Source: Limnothrix sp. CACIAM 69d (GTDB lineage Bacteria; Cyanobacteriota; Cyanobacteriia; CACIAM-69d). From it: a DNA stretch of 64,000 bases. The DNA lies in contig MKGP02000026.1 in assembly GCA_001913845.2 (NCBI GenBank), forward strand, positions 1 to 64,000, written 5' to 3'. The notes under the pieces were generated by a model. It was not told the DNA's origin. It searched no databases and worked only from the letters and a program-made list of their open reading frames with translations. Positions 19,501 through 28,287 of this stretch are shown piece by piece (the stretch's first letter is position 1; each line of letters starts with the position of its first letter). The translations under genes were made by a program, and so were the position numbers.

Positions 19501-20590
19501 GCAAATCACCCGCGAAGTCATCGGCCCCAAAGGCTGATGCGGCCAGGGGATCCGCCCCACTGGTTTCCCCCAAATTGACTTGATCTAAATCAAAGGACTG
19601 ATCACCAAAATCCATGCTGGCCCCAAAAGCATCATCGCTGGTGGGCGATGCCAATGCCGCAAAGGGATCCGCTGCGAAGCGATCGGGCAGCCCCAAGTCT
19701 GGTGCTGGTGAGGGTGTGGATCCTTCGCTCCCCCCAAAAGGATCGATCAAGAAGGGATCCGCTGCCGGATCTGAGGGGGTGGCTGGTTCCGGAGACCCCA
19801 AGGCAGCAAAGGGATCATCACTCCCCCCTAGGTCAGCGCCTAGGGCGATCGCCCCGGGGTCTGCACCCAAGTCCATTCCCGAGTCCGTGCCAAAGTCAAA
19901 GTTATCAAAACTGTTGAGGTCATTGGGATCGCTGCCCGTGGATCCATCCCCGAGATCCAGCGCGCCCAAATTGCCTAAATCGGCGCTCTCAAAATCCGCA
20001 TCTTCAAAGTTGACACTACCGAAGTCTGCACTGCCAAAGTCCGCGCCGCCAAACTCACCGCTCTCTAGGTCAGCATTGGCAAAGTCCGCGTCACTTTCCA
20101 GGTCGCCCAGGGCTTCGGCCATGGTGCTGTTGCCGGCCAGTAGGCCCGTTTCCGTGCCCTGGGGGTCACTCATCAATTCATCGAAATTGAAGTCCCCATC
20201 ATCAATCAACGGTTGATCGGCTAGATGGGTGTTGCCGCCATTGGTAGTGGTTTCCTGATCACCGAAGTCGAATTGGTCAAAGTTGGGAGTTTCGTCATAA
20301 CCATTACCGGCGCTCAGGGCTTGACTGGTGGCGGCTAACCCTGAATGGGCGTATTCCACAAAGGTGGGGTCGCTGGTCAGGCTAAGCACGGACTGGTATT
20401 CCACCTGGGCCGTTTCGTATTGGTTTAGGCCATAGCAGTAGATGTGGCCTCGGAGTAAGCGAACGCTGGGATCATCGGGATAGGCCTGGGCAAGCCGATC
20501 GATCGCGGCGGCAGCTTCGGGGTAATTACCGCTGGTGTAGGCATCATTGGCCCGCTGGTAATCCTGGTTGTAATCCGTGCTGGATGCCAT
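16580..20590 (-). CDS. pilJ: Methyl-accepting chemotaxis protein of the T4P taxis system (PilJ/HmpD-like)
   Basis: This receptor controls PilL. Order in the 1336 residues: a TPR-like helical N-terminus (about 1-95); a 770-residue acidic, Phe/Asp/Gly/Ala-rich region (about 100-865); two membrane helices (about 868-888 and 905-925) with only a short loop between; HAMP-type segments; and a signalling coiled coil with the conserved tip [21 protein letters not shown] (about 1190). There is no periplasmic ligand-binding domain and no GAF domain with a chromophore cysteine, so it is not a PixJ-type photoreceptor. Input probably comes through the large cytoplasmic N-terminus, as inferred. GGAG lies upstream of the ATG. 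Confidence 0.93.
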   Translation of the reverse strand: MASSTDYNQDYQRANDAYTSGNYPEAAAAIDRLAQAYPDDPSVRLLRGHIYCYGLNQYETAQVEYQSVLSLTSDPTFVEYAHSGLAATSQALSAGNGYDETPNFDQFDFGDQETTTNGGNTHLADQPLIDDGDFNFDELMSDPQGTETGLLAGNSTMAEALGDLESDADFANADLESGEFGGADFGSADFGSVNFEDADFESADLGNLGALDLGDGSTGSDPNDLNSFDNFDFGTDSGMDLGADPGAIALGADLGGSDDPFAALGSPEPATPSDPAADPFLIDPFGGSEGSTPSPAPDLGLPDRFAADPFAALASPTSDDAFGASMDFGDQSFDLDQVNLGETSGADPLAASAFGADDFAGDLPGDTADGDQFGADQFGAALADLDFGASAGFDEAVGFGEAGSEDFAASTSEAPVFGDLDADPIEDFGDFGAASPAAPFEASFEPPNFADSTETNDLAVDGFGDFEGFDLEAPAAPAAAAFAEDWAAPAASESSAPEDFGFGVFDADGLASQPVAAEADFDFGGTDFGGAEVAAGAENPFGSEAFGDGFGDFSEPAAPAAAGPLAGANAFDEPFGVFVGDSADDDRTLFMPPPAGTQEPAAKEPAARIELPFAASIEGSFPIDDEVEETLFMMAGPSTLQGATAQDLAEFGSGNFNGAEFNPDEFNEFSPGDLSATAFGGGSWDAQPEPALRSIEPEDNEVGDFGIFNEPPVMEPESDDDAFPLDMINGAPGMAFTSPARSVDDPASGALSAIADDGAAAASDFMDDFDEFDDLGSLPDFSLTNTSSEFVPRSDGGDEFSLGEPSLGVMGEPLSNFVGGDNEVFNIATSSNNEELLSFDQPESRAAEPVTPSEDGWLASFDNARLTTKQTVTAVMAGIVSFLAVAGTTHLTMTHVRDRGISPQLMGDIRTIGLVSSLLAGATGGGVALFLGRRTAQHVERATGDLQAQLDSVCQGSLHATARVFGDDEFGELANSFNQMTRVILSTMGEAQRKAQEQEQAREDLQRQVIRLLDDVEGAARGDLTVQAEVTADVLGAVADSFNLTIQNLREIVQQVKTAALQVNKRSSENESFARSLSSDALRQAEELAVTLNSVQVMTDSIQRVAESAREAEEVARSASATALKGGEAVERTVAGILQIRETVAETARKVKRLAESTQEISKIVALIATIASRTNLLALNASIEAARAGEAGKGFAIVADEVRQLADRAAKASKEIEKIVMQIQSETNLVMRAMEDGTQQVLEGTKLAEQAKRALDDIIQVSNRIDVLVRSITADTVEQTDTSRSVAQVVRSVEKTAQDTSQESQRVSESLQILVRVAGDLLSSVERFRVDSSNQ
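18010..20290 (-). repeat. Acidic Phe/Asp/Gly-rich coding repeats in PilJ
   Basis: About 770 residues with repeated DFG, FGDF, ADFGS and PFxAL-type fragments and alanine/proline-rich spacers. The region is predicted disordered and strongly acidic, with regularly spaced phenylalanines. Confidence 0.85.
19970..20089 (-). repeat. Run of eight pentapeptide repeats inside PilJ
   Basis: Residues 168-207 read as eight consecutive A(D/N)(F/L)xx units: [40 protein letters not shown]. This matches the pentapeptide-repeat consensus, which folds as a right-handed beta helix in longer arrays; eight units make only about two coils. Confidence 0.7.
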
Positions 20591-20730
20591 TGACCTTCTC
20601 CGGGACGATCGAACTCTGGCGCGTTTAGAAAATTGCGGCTTGGGGCGCGTGGGGCCGCTTGTAACAATTGGGCAAACAATTGGGCAAGTCAGGTACGAGC
20701 ATAGCCGCCCATCGTACTTCGATGCTACTC

Positions 20731-21267
20731 CTATCCTGCGGATTGACCCAGGCGGTTAGACCGCAAAATGGCCACATGATCCAGTAGTTGCAGAATTCGA
20801 TTGTTACTCAATCGCCACTCTCCGCGCAAAAATTCCCCGATCGGATCATTCACGCTACTCAAGGCTTCCACATTGTCCGGCTTGAGCCAATACATACCCG
20901 CCACCCGGGCCACCGCCAAGCCAAGCATCATATCCCCTTCCTCGATCGCAATCACCGGCACCTCCGCCCGATCGGTATTCAGCGGGATGGTTTCCCCCAA
21001 AAACTGCCCCAGATCCACCACCCAAATCACCTGCCCCCGAATATTCAAGGTTCCTAACAACAGGGGAGACACGTTCGGCACAGGCGTGATTCGATCGGGA
21101 GAAGGTTCACTCACCTCGCGGATAATGACCGCTGGCAATGCCAATTCCCGTCCCGAGGGTAGGTAAAACCGCAGGTGCATCTCACCTTCAGGATTTTCTA
21201 GCTCCTGAAGTTCCGGCGACTGATCATCCACACCTCCGCCGGCCAAAAAATCTGGACTTCCGACCAC
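20731..21267 (-). CDS. pilI: CheW-like adaptor (PilI)
   Basis: A 178-residue CheW-domain adaptor that couples the PilJ receptor to the PilL kinase. The CheW core begins near residue 30 ([16 protein letters not shown]) and includes [20 protein letters not shown], the family's most recognisable block. GTG 21267 is chosen because AGAGGAAAG lies a few bases upstream. It precedes pilJ by 140 bp on the same strand. The first 29 residues are acidic and probably disordered. Confidence 0.9.
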   Translation of the reverse strand: MVGSPDFLAGGGVDDQSPELQELENPEGEMHLRFYLPSGRELALPAVIIREVSEPSPDRITPVPNVSPLLLGTLNIRGQVIWVVDLGQFLGETIPLNTDRAEVPVIAIEEGDMMLGLAVARVAGMYWLKPDNVEALSSVNDPIGEFLRGEWRLSNNRILQLLDHVAILRSNRLGQSAG

Positions 21268-21592
21268 AGCGCTTTCCTCTGGCTCCGTAACAGACTGAAG
21301 GGCAACTGCTACCCCACAATTACGTTACGCCATGCATTCACGATCGCACCCGATCTTTCAGGCAGTCATCACCCCGCTAGGGGCAAAGAGCCAGATTTTG
21401 ATCTAGCCCAACTGCGCAATTGCCGTCAAATCACTGTCCAATTGTTGCTAATTTCGCGAAACCACACCCATCCTGCCAGATCGGCGCAAATTTCCTCAAT
21501 TAGAAGCCAATTTTCTCAATTCCAGATCACCAAATTCAGATCACTGAACCCAGATCACCAAACTCAGATCACCAGATCCTAACCTTTGCCAA
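21268..21592. other. pilH-pilI spacer with a 14-bp tandem repeat
   Basis: A 325-bp non-coding spacer inside the pil locus. It contains the repeat at 21523-21578 immediately after the pilH stop codon. I see no terminator hairpin and no small ORF with a ribosome site. Confidence 0.5.
21523..21578. repeat. 14-bp degenerate tandem repeat, four copies
   Basis: Units begin CAGATCAC at 21523, 21537, 21551 and 21565, each 14 bp long with a few differences. The repeat lies 15 bp beyond the pilH stop. Confidence 0.85.
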
Positions 21593-21958
21593 TCAGCCGC
21601 GTAATAATTGCTTCACTGTTCCCACCAACTCTTGAGGCTGAAAGGGCTTAGCAATATAGGCATCTGCGCCTTGTCTCAGGCCCCAGTAGCGATCGAACTC
21701 TTCCCCTTTCGAGGAACACATCACCACTGGCACATCCTGCGTTGTGGGATCCGACTTCAAGCGACGACAAACTTCGTAGCCATTCATGCGGGGCATCACA
21801 ATATCCAAAACGACCAGATCTGGACGCTGCTTTTGCAAACTTTCCAGCGCCTCAACACCATCGGATGCCATGTTGACGGTCAGCCCACTGCCCTGCAAGA
21901 GCTCGCCGATCATCTCTCGCTGGGCGACGCTGTCTTCGACAACTAACACTACACTCAT
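21593..21958 (-). CDS. pilH: CheY-like response regulator (PilH)
   Basis: A 121-residue single-domain receiver. The phospho-acceptor is D52 in VVLDIVMP, the acidic pocket is VVEDS, and the conserved lysine is in AKPF. With no output domain it should act by protein contact, either on the pilus motor machinery or as a phosphate sink. It corresponds by position and length to PilH/TaxY/HmpB of cyanobacterial T4P taxis loci. It is separated from pilG by an unusually long 800-bp spacer, so it may have its own promoter. Confidence 0.92.
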   Translation of the reverse strand: MSVVLVVEDSVAQREMIGELLQGSGLTVNMASDGVEALESLQKQRPDLVVLDIVMPRMNGYEVCRRLKSDPTTQDVPVVMCSSKGEEFDRYWGLRQGADAYIAKPFQPQELVGTVKQLLRG

Positions 21959-22758
21959 GGCTATCTTTCTCGTTTCACTCTGCCTGCCAAGGGGGTCAAT
22001 CGGGGCGCATGGGGTTCATGACGCAGCGGTGGCTCGTCACCCAAACTCTTGCATTACCGGTCATCGGAACGGGCAATGATTTATCCCAGACGCGATCGGC
22101 GCTGCTCTTACTTGAACCATCCTGATCCTGCCAGCTTTAGGGTTCCCAAATCCCTGGCAGCCAACGGACATGGCTACCGGTGAATTGAGGCACGCGAGAA
22201 TTTAACGACTAGGAGATAGGGAGTGGGTGCGAACCAGCAATCAGGTTATTACCGGCGATCAATGGCTTGGGGGCAATTGCTCTGTTTTCGGCAGGATTGC
22301 CGTTGACAAGATCGGCTGATAGAGCTGTGGTGCTGGCGTATGGGCGGGCATGAACCTCACCCATGTCAAGCAATCACGGCTGGTGTTGACTAAGAACACT
22401 CAGACCCTGGCAAAATGCCGCTATGCAAGTGCGATGGCTGGCAATGATTATAGCGTCGTGATGGGCGGGCCACGTCTTTTTGCGGGTGGTTGTCACCCAC
22501 GGAAATCGCAGACCTGCGCCTGAATGCTAGCAGGAACTGACAGCTCGCGCACCCGATTCTTGGCCCGAGTTGGGGCTAACCCGGTTGCGCAAGCGTAAAC
22601 GATGGTTGGGTTGTTTTTCAACTTTTCTGGCAATCTTTGGGCAATCTTTAGGCAACGCTCTGGCTATTTGAGATCCCGTTGGGGCTGGGCGATCGCCCGT
22701 TTAGGTTTCTCCGGGAAAGGCCCTAGCCCGGTGCTCATTTGAGTCGAATTGGGCGCTT
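21959..22758. other. 800-bp gene-free spacer between pilG and pilH
   Basis: No recognisable gene was found in either strand. A 57-residue plus-strand ORF (22350-22523) lacks a ribosome site and any similarity I know. Short repeats (GGCAATCTTTGG and variants) occur near 22630-22660. The spacer could hold the pilH promoter or leader, or a small RNA; sequence alone does not decide. Confidence 0.5.
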
Positions 22759-23988
22759 TTATGATGTTACGGGGAGAGATTCCGCCGTAGACAACGCTGG
22801 ATCGCTTATTTCTTCCTCAGGGGCTGGCTCCAGACGACCAGAGCCGATATATCGCTCAATTAAGGCTTTTAATTCCTGGCGTTTGAAGGGCTTGGTCAGG
22901 TAGTCAGTTGCACCGGCCAGGCGGGCTTGGGTGCGATCGAGAAACCCTTCCCGTCCCGTGATCATGATGATGGGCACATGCCGAAACAATCGGGTTTGTC
23001 GCAACATGGCGCATAGCTCATAGCCATCCAGATGGGGCATGGCAATATCACAGAGGATCAAATCTGGCCGCAGCTCAAACACCTGACTGAGCGCTTCTAG
23101 GGCACTGAGAAAGCCCACCACGTCATAGCCCAACAACTGCAACCCCTGCTCGATCGCGCGGCAAACGGCTGGGCTGTCTTCAATGCAAACGATTCTCGGT
23201 GCTCGCGGGCTGGGATCCTGAACGGTCATGACCTGATGCCAGCGCGATCGGGCGGCCGAATGCTCCAAAGGCGGCTCGATCAGTTGCACCAACCCCTCCT
23301 GAATGTAGGGATAAAGCGCCTGGGCCACGGCCAGGAGCGGCCGCTGGCGATAGCGAGCAATTTGGCGCAGAGTGATTGATCCGGTGGCCCATTCGCTAAA
23401 GGTTTGGAGGGTTTGGGCCGGCAACACCTCCCGCAATCGCTGAACATCCGTCAGCACGGGGCACAGATCTGGCGATTGCACGTAGGGATAGAGTTGTTTC
23501 CAATCTTGCAATTCCTGGGCCACTTGGGAAATCAGCGGGCTAACGGCCAAGCTGGTTAAGTGGGGCGCGATCGCCTCGCCCATATTAAAAATGAACCGCC
23601 CCTCATGCACCGTTAGCAAATCAAACAGGGCCTCATGCACCATTGCCTGGAGGATGTTGCGGCCCTGTACCGGTTCCAGTTGATGGGTTTCCAGCAATGT
23701 CCAAAGATATCCATATTCCGGCTCGCTGATGGAAGCCATTTTGGAAACCGACAGCTCATCAATGGCCGTTTCCAAGGCATAGCGATGGAGATAATCCCGA
23801 AGGCGGGTTGTGCCCCCTTCCCCGGAGGTGCAGTAAACGATCGCCCCTTGGCGGAAAAAGACAAACCAACTGCGGCGATCGCCCGGGTGAGCGCCTTCAA
23901 CTTCTAAATACAGTTCACCCGTGCGCTGGCCTAACTCAATCAGGTGCAGGAGGCTGCGGATATCAATCTCGCTGAGCTGTCCTTGCAT
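22759..23988 (-). CDS. pilG: PATAN-domain response regulator (PilG/TaxP/PatA type)
   Basis: A 409-residue regulator with an N-terminal PATAN/DUF4388 region (about 1-240, opening MQGQLSEIDIRSLLHLIELG) and a C-terminal receiver (about 265-385). The phospho-acceptor is the Asp in LILCDIAMP, the acidic pocket is CIEDS and the lysine is in TKPF. PATAN regulators bind and steer the T4P motor or chemosensory partners in cyanobacteria. It is the first gene of the pil series and diverges from hmpF across an 838-bp spacer. Confidence 0.92.
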   Translation of the reverse strand: MQGQLSEIDIRSLLHLIELGQRTGELYLEVEGAHPGDRRSWFVFFRQGAIVYCTSGEGGTTRLRDYLHRYALETAIDELSVSKMASISEPEYGYLWTLLETHQLEPVQGRNILQAMVHEALFDLLTVHEGRFIFNMGEAIAPHLTSLAVSPLISQVAQELQDWKQLYPYVQSPDLCPVLTDVQRLREVLPAQTLQTFSEWATGSITLRQIARYRQRPLLAVAQALYPYIQEGLVQLIEPPLEHSAARSRWHQVMTVQDPSPRAPRIVCIEDSPAVCRAIEQGLQLLGYDVVGFLSALEALSQVFELRPDLILCDIAMPHLDGYELCAMLRQTRLFRHVPIIMITGREGFLDRTQARLAGATDYLTKPFKRQELKALIERYIGSGRLEPAPEEEISDPALSTAESLPVTS

Positions 23989-24826
23989 AGGGCTGTCCTG
24001 GCACGGGGATAGGGGGGAGTGGGATTGCCCAGTCCTGGCTCCATGCTATCGCGATCGATCAATCCCGAATGGCTCGATCGCAACTTTTTCAAGCTCGATT
24101 TTTAAATACATTTTGTCTAATACATTTTGTATAGTAGGGCGGTTGCCCAAGCAACCCGGCGCATCTACTCCAGCAGCGATTCAATCCAGCAGCGATTCAA
24201 CCCCGAGCTAGTTTTGAATCTCAACAACGCCAGCCAACCCACCCTAAGCAACCGCAGGGAGCTGGCAGAACTTCACCCCCAGCGGGCTGCTGGCCGGAAA
24301 ATAGAAGATTGTCCCTCTCAGGTGGCTTCTGGCTGCGTTTGATAAAATCAGCATGGTTTAACCTCTCTGCTCATCTTGCAGCGATCTCTCAGCCCTAGCG
24401 CTGTGAAACCAAGTCTGAAGGCCAAGAGCGGGAAAAATCAGCAATCAATGGGCAGTCTGACCGAAAAACAGGCCCCTTTTGCAGCATCGGAGAGTAAAAC
24501 GCCCGGCTCGCGATCGCGAATCGGTGATTTGAAATCCAATGGGTCGAGCTGACGTGCAGATCACCCCAGTTTCTTTGCCGGTCACGGTCAATGGCTGGTT
24601 ACGGTCAACGCAGCGTCAACCCGTGGTCTAATCGAGCAAATAGGGCTGCTCGGCTGGGGCCAAAATCCCCTTGCCCCTGGGCAGGGAAAAGTGTCAATCT
24701 CACAGTGGCAGCCAAGTCATGTCTTTATAAGTTGCGTCCTTAAAAAAGCTGCATCTTGGAAGACGATGGCCAACGCCACCATCCGTAGCGCGAAGATCTC
24801 ACTGAACGAACGAGGGGAAGGGCAGC
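23989..24826. promoter_or_regulatory. 838-bp divergent control region between pilG and hmpF
   Basis: The spacer must hold both promoters. An A+T-rich patch at 24085-24135 contains AATACATTTTGT twice (24105-24116 and 24119-24130), 73-150 bp upstream of pilG. TCCAGCAGCGATTCAA is duplicated perfectly at 24169-24200. A plus-strand frame from 24691 overlaps the hmpF start and looks like a shadow. No small gene is convincing. Confidence 0.55.
24169..24200. repeat. 16-bp perfect tandem duplication
   Basis: TCCAGCAGCGATTCAA occurs at 24169-24184 and 24185-24200 in the pilG-hmpF control region. Confidence 0.9.
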
Positions 24827-26557
24827 GTGCTGTATCTTGCAGAAGTCGTCCAAAAACGCGGCTTGATGGGATCAAAGTCAGAATTAAAGCTGCTGGCCTG
24901 TCAAAAGGGAGAGCAGTGGAGCGCAATTACCAATGAGGATCCCATCGCTTCAGACGATGCCAGCAATTACAAAGACGGGGCATTAGTGCTGGTGGATGCG
25001 ATCGGGTCAGGGGCCGATCGCAAAGTCAAGAATATTCAAGAAGGGGCCCGGCAGATTGTCAGCCTGCTGCAAAGCTATTCCCGCCAACAGGAAAAGAACA
25101 AGAGCCAGGAAGAAGAAATTCAGCAATGGATGGAGTCCCTGACTTACCAAAGCCAGGAGCTGAACCGGCGGGAACAGGAACTCGATGAGCGGCGCGAAAA
25201 ACTGGAGCAACTGGAACAGGAGTTGCGGCAGCTCGATCGCCAGCGCCAAGAGGTGCAACAGGCCCGGGAATCGGCCGATCGCCTCAATCAGGAAGTGCAA
25301 CACAAGCGCCAGGAAATTGAGCAGGCTCAACATGCCCTGCGGGCCCAACAGGAGCAACTGAACCAAGAGCGCCTGGCGATGCAGCAGCAGTTAGCGCAGT
25401 CGGCGGGTCTCGATGCCCAACAGGCGGCTCAATTGCAACATTTGCTGCAACAGGCGGCTTCTTCGGTGGTGGCCATGGACTATTTGCAGTCGGCGGTGGA
25501 AACTTGCCTGCAAATTACGGCGGCCCAGGAAAGCCTGCTCAACCACGCCCCAACGGCGGAACCAACCCTTTCCCCGGAGGTGCGGGATTGGATTACGTCG
25601 GAAACCCAGACCCTGGCGGCGGCTTGGCAGGATTGGTATACCCAGCGGGATGATCTGGATCGGGCCCGGGCCGAGTGGCGGGCCCAACAAACGGCGCTCG
25701 AACTCCATCAACAGCAGCTTTCGGCCGTTGAAGGGCAACTGGCCACCCAACGCAGCTTGCAGACCCTGTTGGAGCAAGCGGCCAATGGGGACGGCCACAG
25801 CGATGCAGCCCAACGGGTCGATCGAGCAGCCTTGGAAGCCATGCCGATCGGGGAGTTGCAAGAGCTGACGGCCCAGTTGCAGCGGGACTTGGAAAAGCTA
25901 TCGCGGCTAGTGAGTGACGAGGAAGAGGAGCTGAGTGCCAAGCGCCAGGCGATCGAGGAACTGCAAGGCCAAATCAACAGCGCCAATGAGTACGATCGCA
26001 TTCAGCTAGAAGCCAACCTGGCCGATGAGCGCGACGGTTGCCAGATGCTGGAAGAAACCCTGGTGGGCCAACGGCGCAACCTGCAAGAGCGGGAAGAGGT
26101 ACTCCATGCCCACAAAACGGTGCTGAACAAGCGCCAAGGGTTGGCAACGCCCCGCACGGATGGCAGTGTGGATCTGTCGCCGCTGCTCGATCGGGTGACG
26201 CAAGATCTTCAAGCCCTGGAGGAATTGCAGTCCCAATTGCGCGATCGGATTTCCACCTTGGAATCCACGGTGCAGGAGGCGGAGATGACCGTGAACCAGC
26301 GCCATGGGGATGTGCAAGCTCAGTTGCAAGTCCTGCAAGATCGGGAGCGCGAATTGCAAAGCAAGCAAATTGAGGCCATCACCCAGGGCAGCCAAGGGGG
26401 CGATACCCTGACTCAGCCCATGTCTGAGCAGGTTTCCGGTCTGCGGCAACACCTAGAAGCCCTATTGACCAACCTCACCCAGGCGACGGACACCACCCAA
26501 GCCCAGCAGGCGACGATCGGGCAAATGCAGCAAATTGTTGCTTCCCTCAGCAAGTAG
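24827..26557 (+). CDS. hmpF: HmpF-like T4P motility/taxis coiled-coil protein
   Basis: A 576-residue protein opening MLYLAEVVQKRG with a short globular N-terminus (about 1-75; SELKLLACQKGEQWSAI), the pattern I know from cyanobacterial HmpF. HmpF proteins localise with the T4P machinery and are needed for pilus-driven motility and phototaxis. From about residue 85 the protein is nearly all Gln/Glu/Leu-rich coiled coil, interrupted near 230-270 and 400-430. The start is GTG 24827, preceded by GAGGGGAAGGG. Its divergent position next to pilG fits a partner role in the taxis complex. Confidence 0.85.
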   Translation: MLYLAEVVQKRGLMGSKSELKLLACQKGEQWSAITNEDPIASDDASNYKDGALVLVDAIGSGADRKVKNIQEGARQIVSLLQSYSRQQEKNKSQEEEIQQWMESLTYQSQELNRREQELDERREKLEQLEQELRQLDRQRQEVQQARESADRLNQEVQHKRQEIEQAQHALRAQQEQLNQERLAMQQQLAQSAGLDAQQAAQLQHLLQQAASSVVAMDYLQSAVETCLQITAAQESLLNHAPTAEPTLSPEVRDWITSETQTLAAAWQDWYTQRDDLDRARAEWRAQQTALELHQQQLSAVEGQLATQRSLQTLLEQAANGDGHSDAAQRVDRAALEAMPIGELQELTAQLQRDLEKLSRLVSDEEEELSAKRQAIEELQGQINSANEYDRIQLEANLADERDGCQMLEETLVGQRRNLQEREEVLHAHKTVLNKRQGLATPRTDGSVDLSPLLDRVTQDLQALEELQSQLRDRISTLESTVQEAEMTVNQRHGDVQAQLQVLQDRERELQSKQIEAITQGSQGGDTLTQPMSEQVSGLRQHLEALLTNLTQATDTTQAQQATIGQMQQIVASLSK

Positions 26558-26560
26558 CTG

Positions 26561-26590
26561 TCAGCAAACGGCGCTTTAGGCAAACGGCAT
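26561..26590 (-). repeat. Imperfect duplication at a stop codon
   Basis: TCAG-CAAACGGC (26561-26572) and TTAGGCAAACGGC (26576-26588) are near copies 15 bp apart. The second contains the HEAT gene's stop (26576-26578, minus). The first would supply a second in-frame stop. Confidence 0.5.
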
Positions 26591-27898
26591 GGTTGCTCCG
26601 TCTTGGGCCGATTGGGCGATCGCCTGCCATTCCTGAAGGCCCTGGCGGGCGGTGACGGTTGCCTGCTGGGCAGCCGCCTGATCAATCCAAGCCGCGAGCC
26701 GATCGGCTCCCTGTTGGGGGTCGATTTGCCGCAGTGCCGCCAACACTTGCAAGGCCAGAATTGGGGACTGGTCGGGCCGATCACACAACCGGGGCAGCAG
26801 TCGATCGAACGCAGCCGCCACTCGCAAATTACCCAGGGCTTCAATTAAGGCCCCCTGAACTGCCCAGTCGGTGAAGGGAGCCAGGGGCCGATCGAGCCAA
26901 TCGAGCAGCAGATTAGCCACCCGGCGTTGATAGGTTTGATCGGAACTGTGATGCTGGGCGATCGCCACAATCCCCCCCAAGAATAGATCTGTTTCACCTT
27001 GGGGCAACCGCTCTCCCAAGGCCGCCAAGGCCGAGGGTAATCCCATTTGAGCCAACAACCGCACCACCAACTCCGGTGGTAACTGTCGCCGCTCCCAGGC
27101 CGCCACCAAGGCCGCCCGCGCCGGTTCATGGCCCCAGTGGCTGAGGGCCAAGGCGGCCGCCTCCGCCACCGAGTCCACCGGATCGCTCAACAGTTGGGTG
27201 AGGGTTTGGGCGATGGTGTCTTGGGCCACTGGGCTGTGGCCCCAACGCTTGGCCCCCAAGGCCGTCACCGCCACCAAGCGCACCGTGGCCTCCGAGTCTT
27301 GCGTTCCTTGCAGCAGGTGGGGTAACAAGGCGGGATGGGGCAAGCTGCCCAGGGCTTCCAAGGCGGCCCGTCGCAGGGGAGGCTGAGGAGAAGCGGCCCC
27401 AATCAGGAGGCCATGAATTGCGTCGGGGTGGTCAATTTGGGCGATCGCCTTGATCACCAAGGGCCCCCAATTCGGATCCGTGAGGTAAGGGTTCAGACAA
27501 TCCAGGGCCACCGTTCGCAATGGGGGCGATCGCTCTGCCAATTTGCCCAAGGCCTCGATCGCCGCCGCCTGCACGGAGGGATCCGGCGCGATCGACAGCA
27601 GATTCACCAGCGATTGCACCGCCGCTGGGTCGTCAAACTCTCCCAAGGCCCTGGCCACAAACCAGCATTGCTCTAAGTCCAGCGCTTCATCGGTCAGCAA
27701 CGCCACCAGGGCCGGAATCGCAGGCTTGCCAATGGCTTTGAGCTGCCCGATCGCCTGCCAACGTTCATAAAAATCCCCATCCGCCAAAGTCGCCAGCGCC
27801 TGATTTAACGCTGGATCGCTCACTGGCTCCAGCACCTGATCGAGCGGTTGACCGGGCAGTTGCCCCAACTCCTGCGCTTGATGGTGATTCAATGGCAT
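26576..27898 (-). CDS. HEAT-repeat protein
   Basis: About 440 residues made almost entirely of HEAT-type helical pairs from about residue 40 to 420, recognisable by repeated A(L/V)xALGxL and DPxxVxxAAxxAL patterns. Such proteins are scaffolds or belong to bilin-lyase/phycobilisome-related groups; no lyase-specific feature is clear, so no function is assigned. ATG 27898 is preferred over TTG 27904. It converges with hmpF, with 18 bp between the stop codons. Confidence 0.8.
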   Translation of the reverse strand: MPLNHHQAQELGQLPGQPLDQVLEPVSDPALNQALATLADGDFYERWQAIGQLKAIGKPAIPALVALLTDEALDLEQCWFVARALGEFDDPAAVQSLVNLLSIAPDPSVQAAAIEALGKLAERSPPLRTVALDCLNPYLTDPNWGPLVIKAIAQIDHPDAIHGLLIGAASPQPPLRRAALEALGSLPHPALLPHLLQGTQDSEATVRLVAVTALGAKRWGHSPVAQDTIAQTLTQLLSDPVDSVAEAAALALSHWGHEPARAALVAAWERRQLPPELVVRLLAQMGLPSALAALGERLPQGETDLFLGGIVAIAQHHSSDQTYQRRVANLLLDWLDRPLAPFTDWAVQGALIEALGNLRVAAAFDRLLPRLCDRPDQSPILALQVLAALRQIDPQQGADRLAAWIDQAAAQQATVTARQGLQEWQAIAQSAQDGATMPFA

Positions 27899-27904
27899 AG
27901 CCAA

Positions 27905-28287
27905 CCGTTTCTGAATTGAAGTGTCTAGATTGAAATATTTGGATTGAGTCTTGAGCAGCGAACTGACTCTCAGCTTAACTGTCTCTATCTAACTGTCTTG
28001 CCACTGGAATCGCTGGAGGCAATGGTTTGGAACGGTTGGCAATTGATCGACTCTTGGATCATCGCCTGGTCAAGGTTTCAGCGATTCCGACCATGACCAG
28101 TACGGTGGAGCATTGACGCGGGTTACCGGCTTTGCGTTAGGGTTTGGAGCGGCGCGATCGAACACTCCCAGGCAAATCCCCCGATGCGGGCCTGGCCCAA
28201 AACAGGCACACTGAACAGGGAATGTATCCATTGCACAAAAACCGTTGAGCAATCCTAGTTGAGCAGTAGCAAGAGCAGTTCTGAACG
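27905..28287. promoter_or_regulatory. Divergent spacer HEAT gene/ygfZ
   Basis: A 383-bp spacer that must hold two promoters. TAACTGTCT is repeated with 14-bp spacing at 27976 and 27990. No gene is seen; the longer minus-strand frames that run through 28137-28577 are shadows of ygfZ. Confidence 0.45.

Noticed and set aside
16580-20590. PixJ-type photoreceptor
   Set aside because: No GAF domain or chromophore-binding cysteine motif is present in the receptor.
22350-22523. 57-residue plus-strand ORF in the pilG-pilH spacer
   Set aside because: No ribosome site, opposite strand to the operon and no recognisable sequence; kept only as a note on the spacer.
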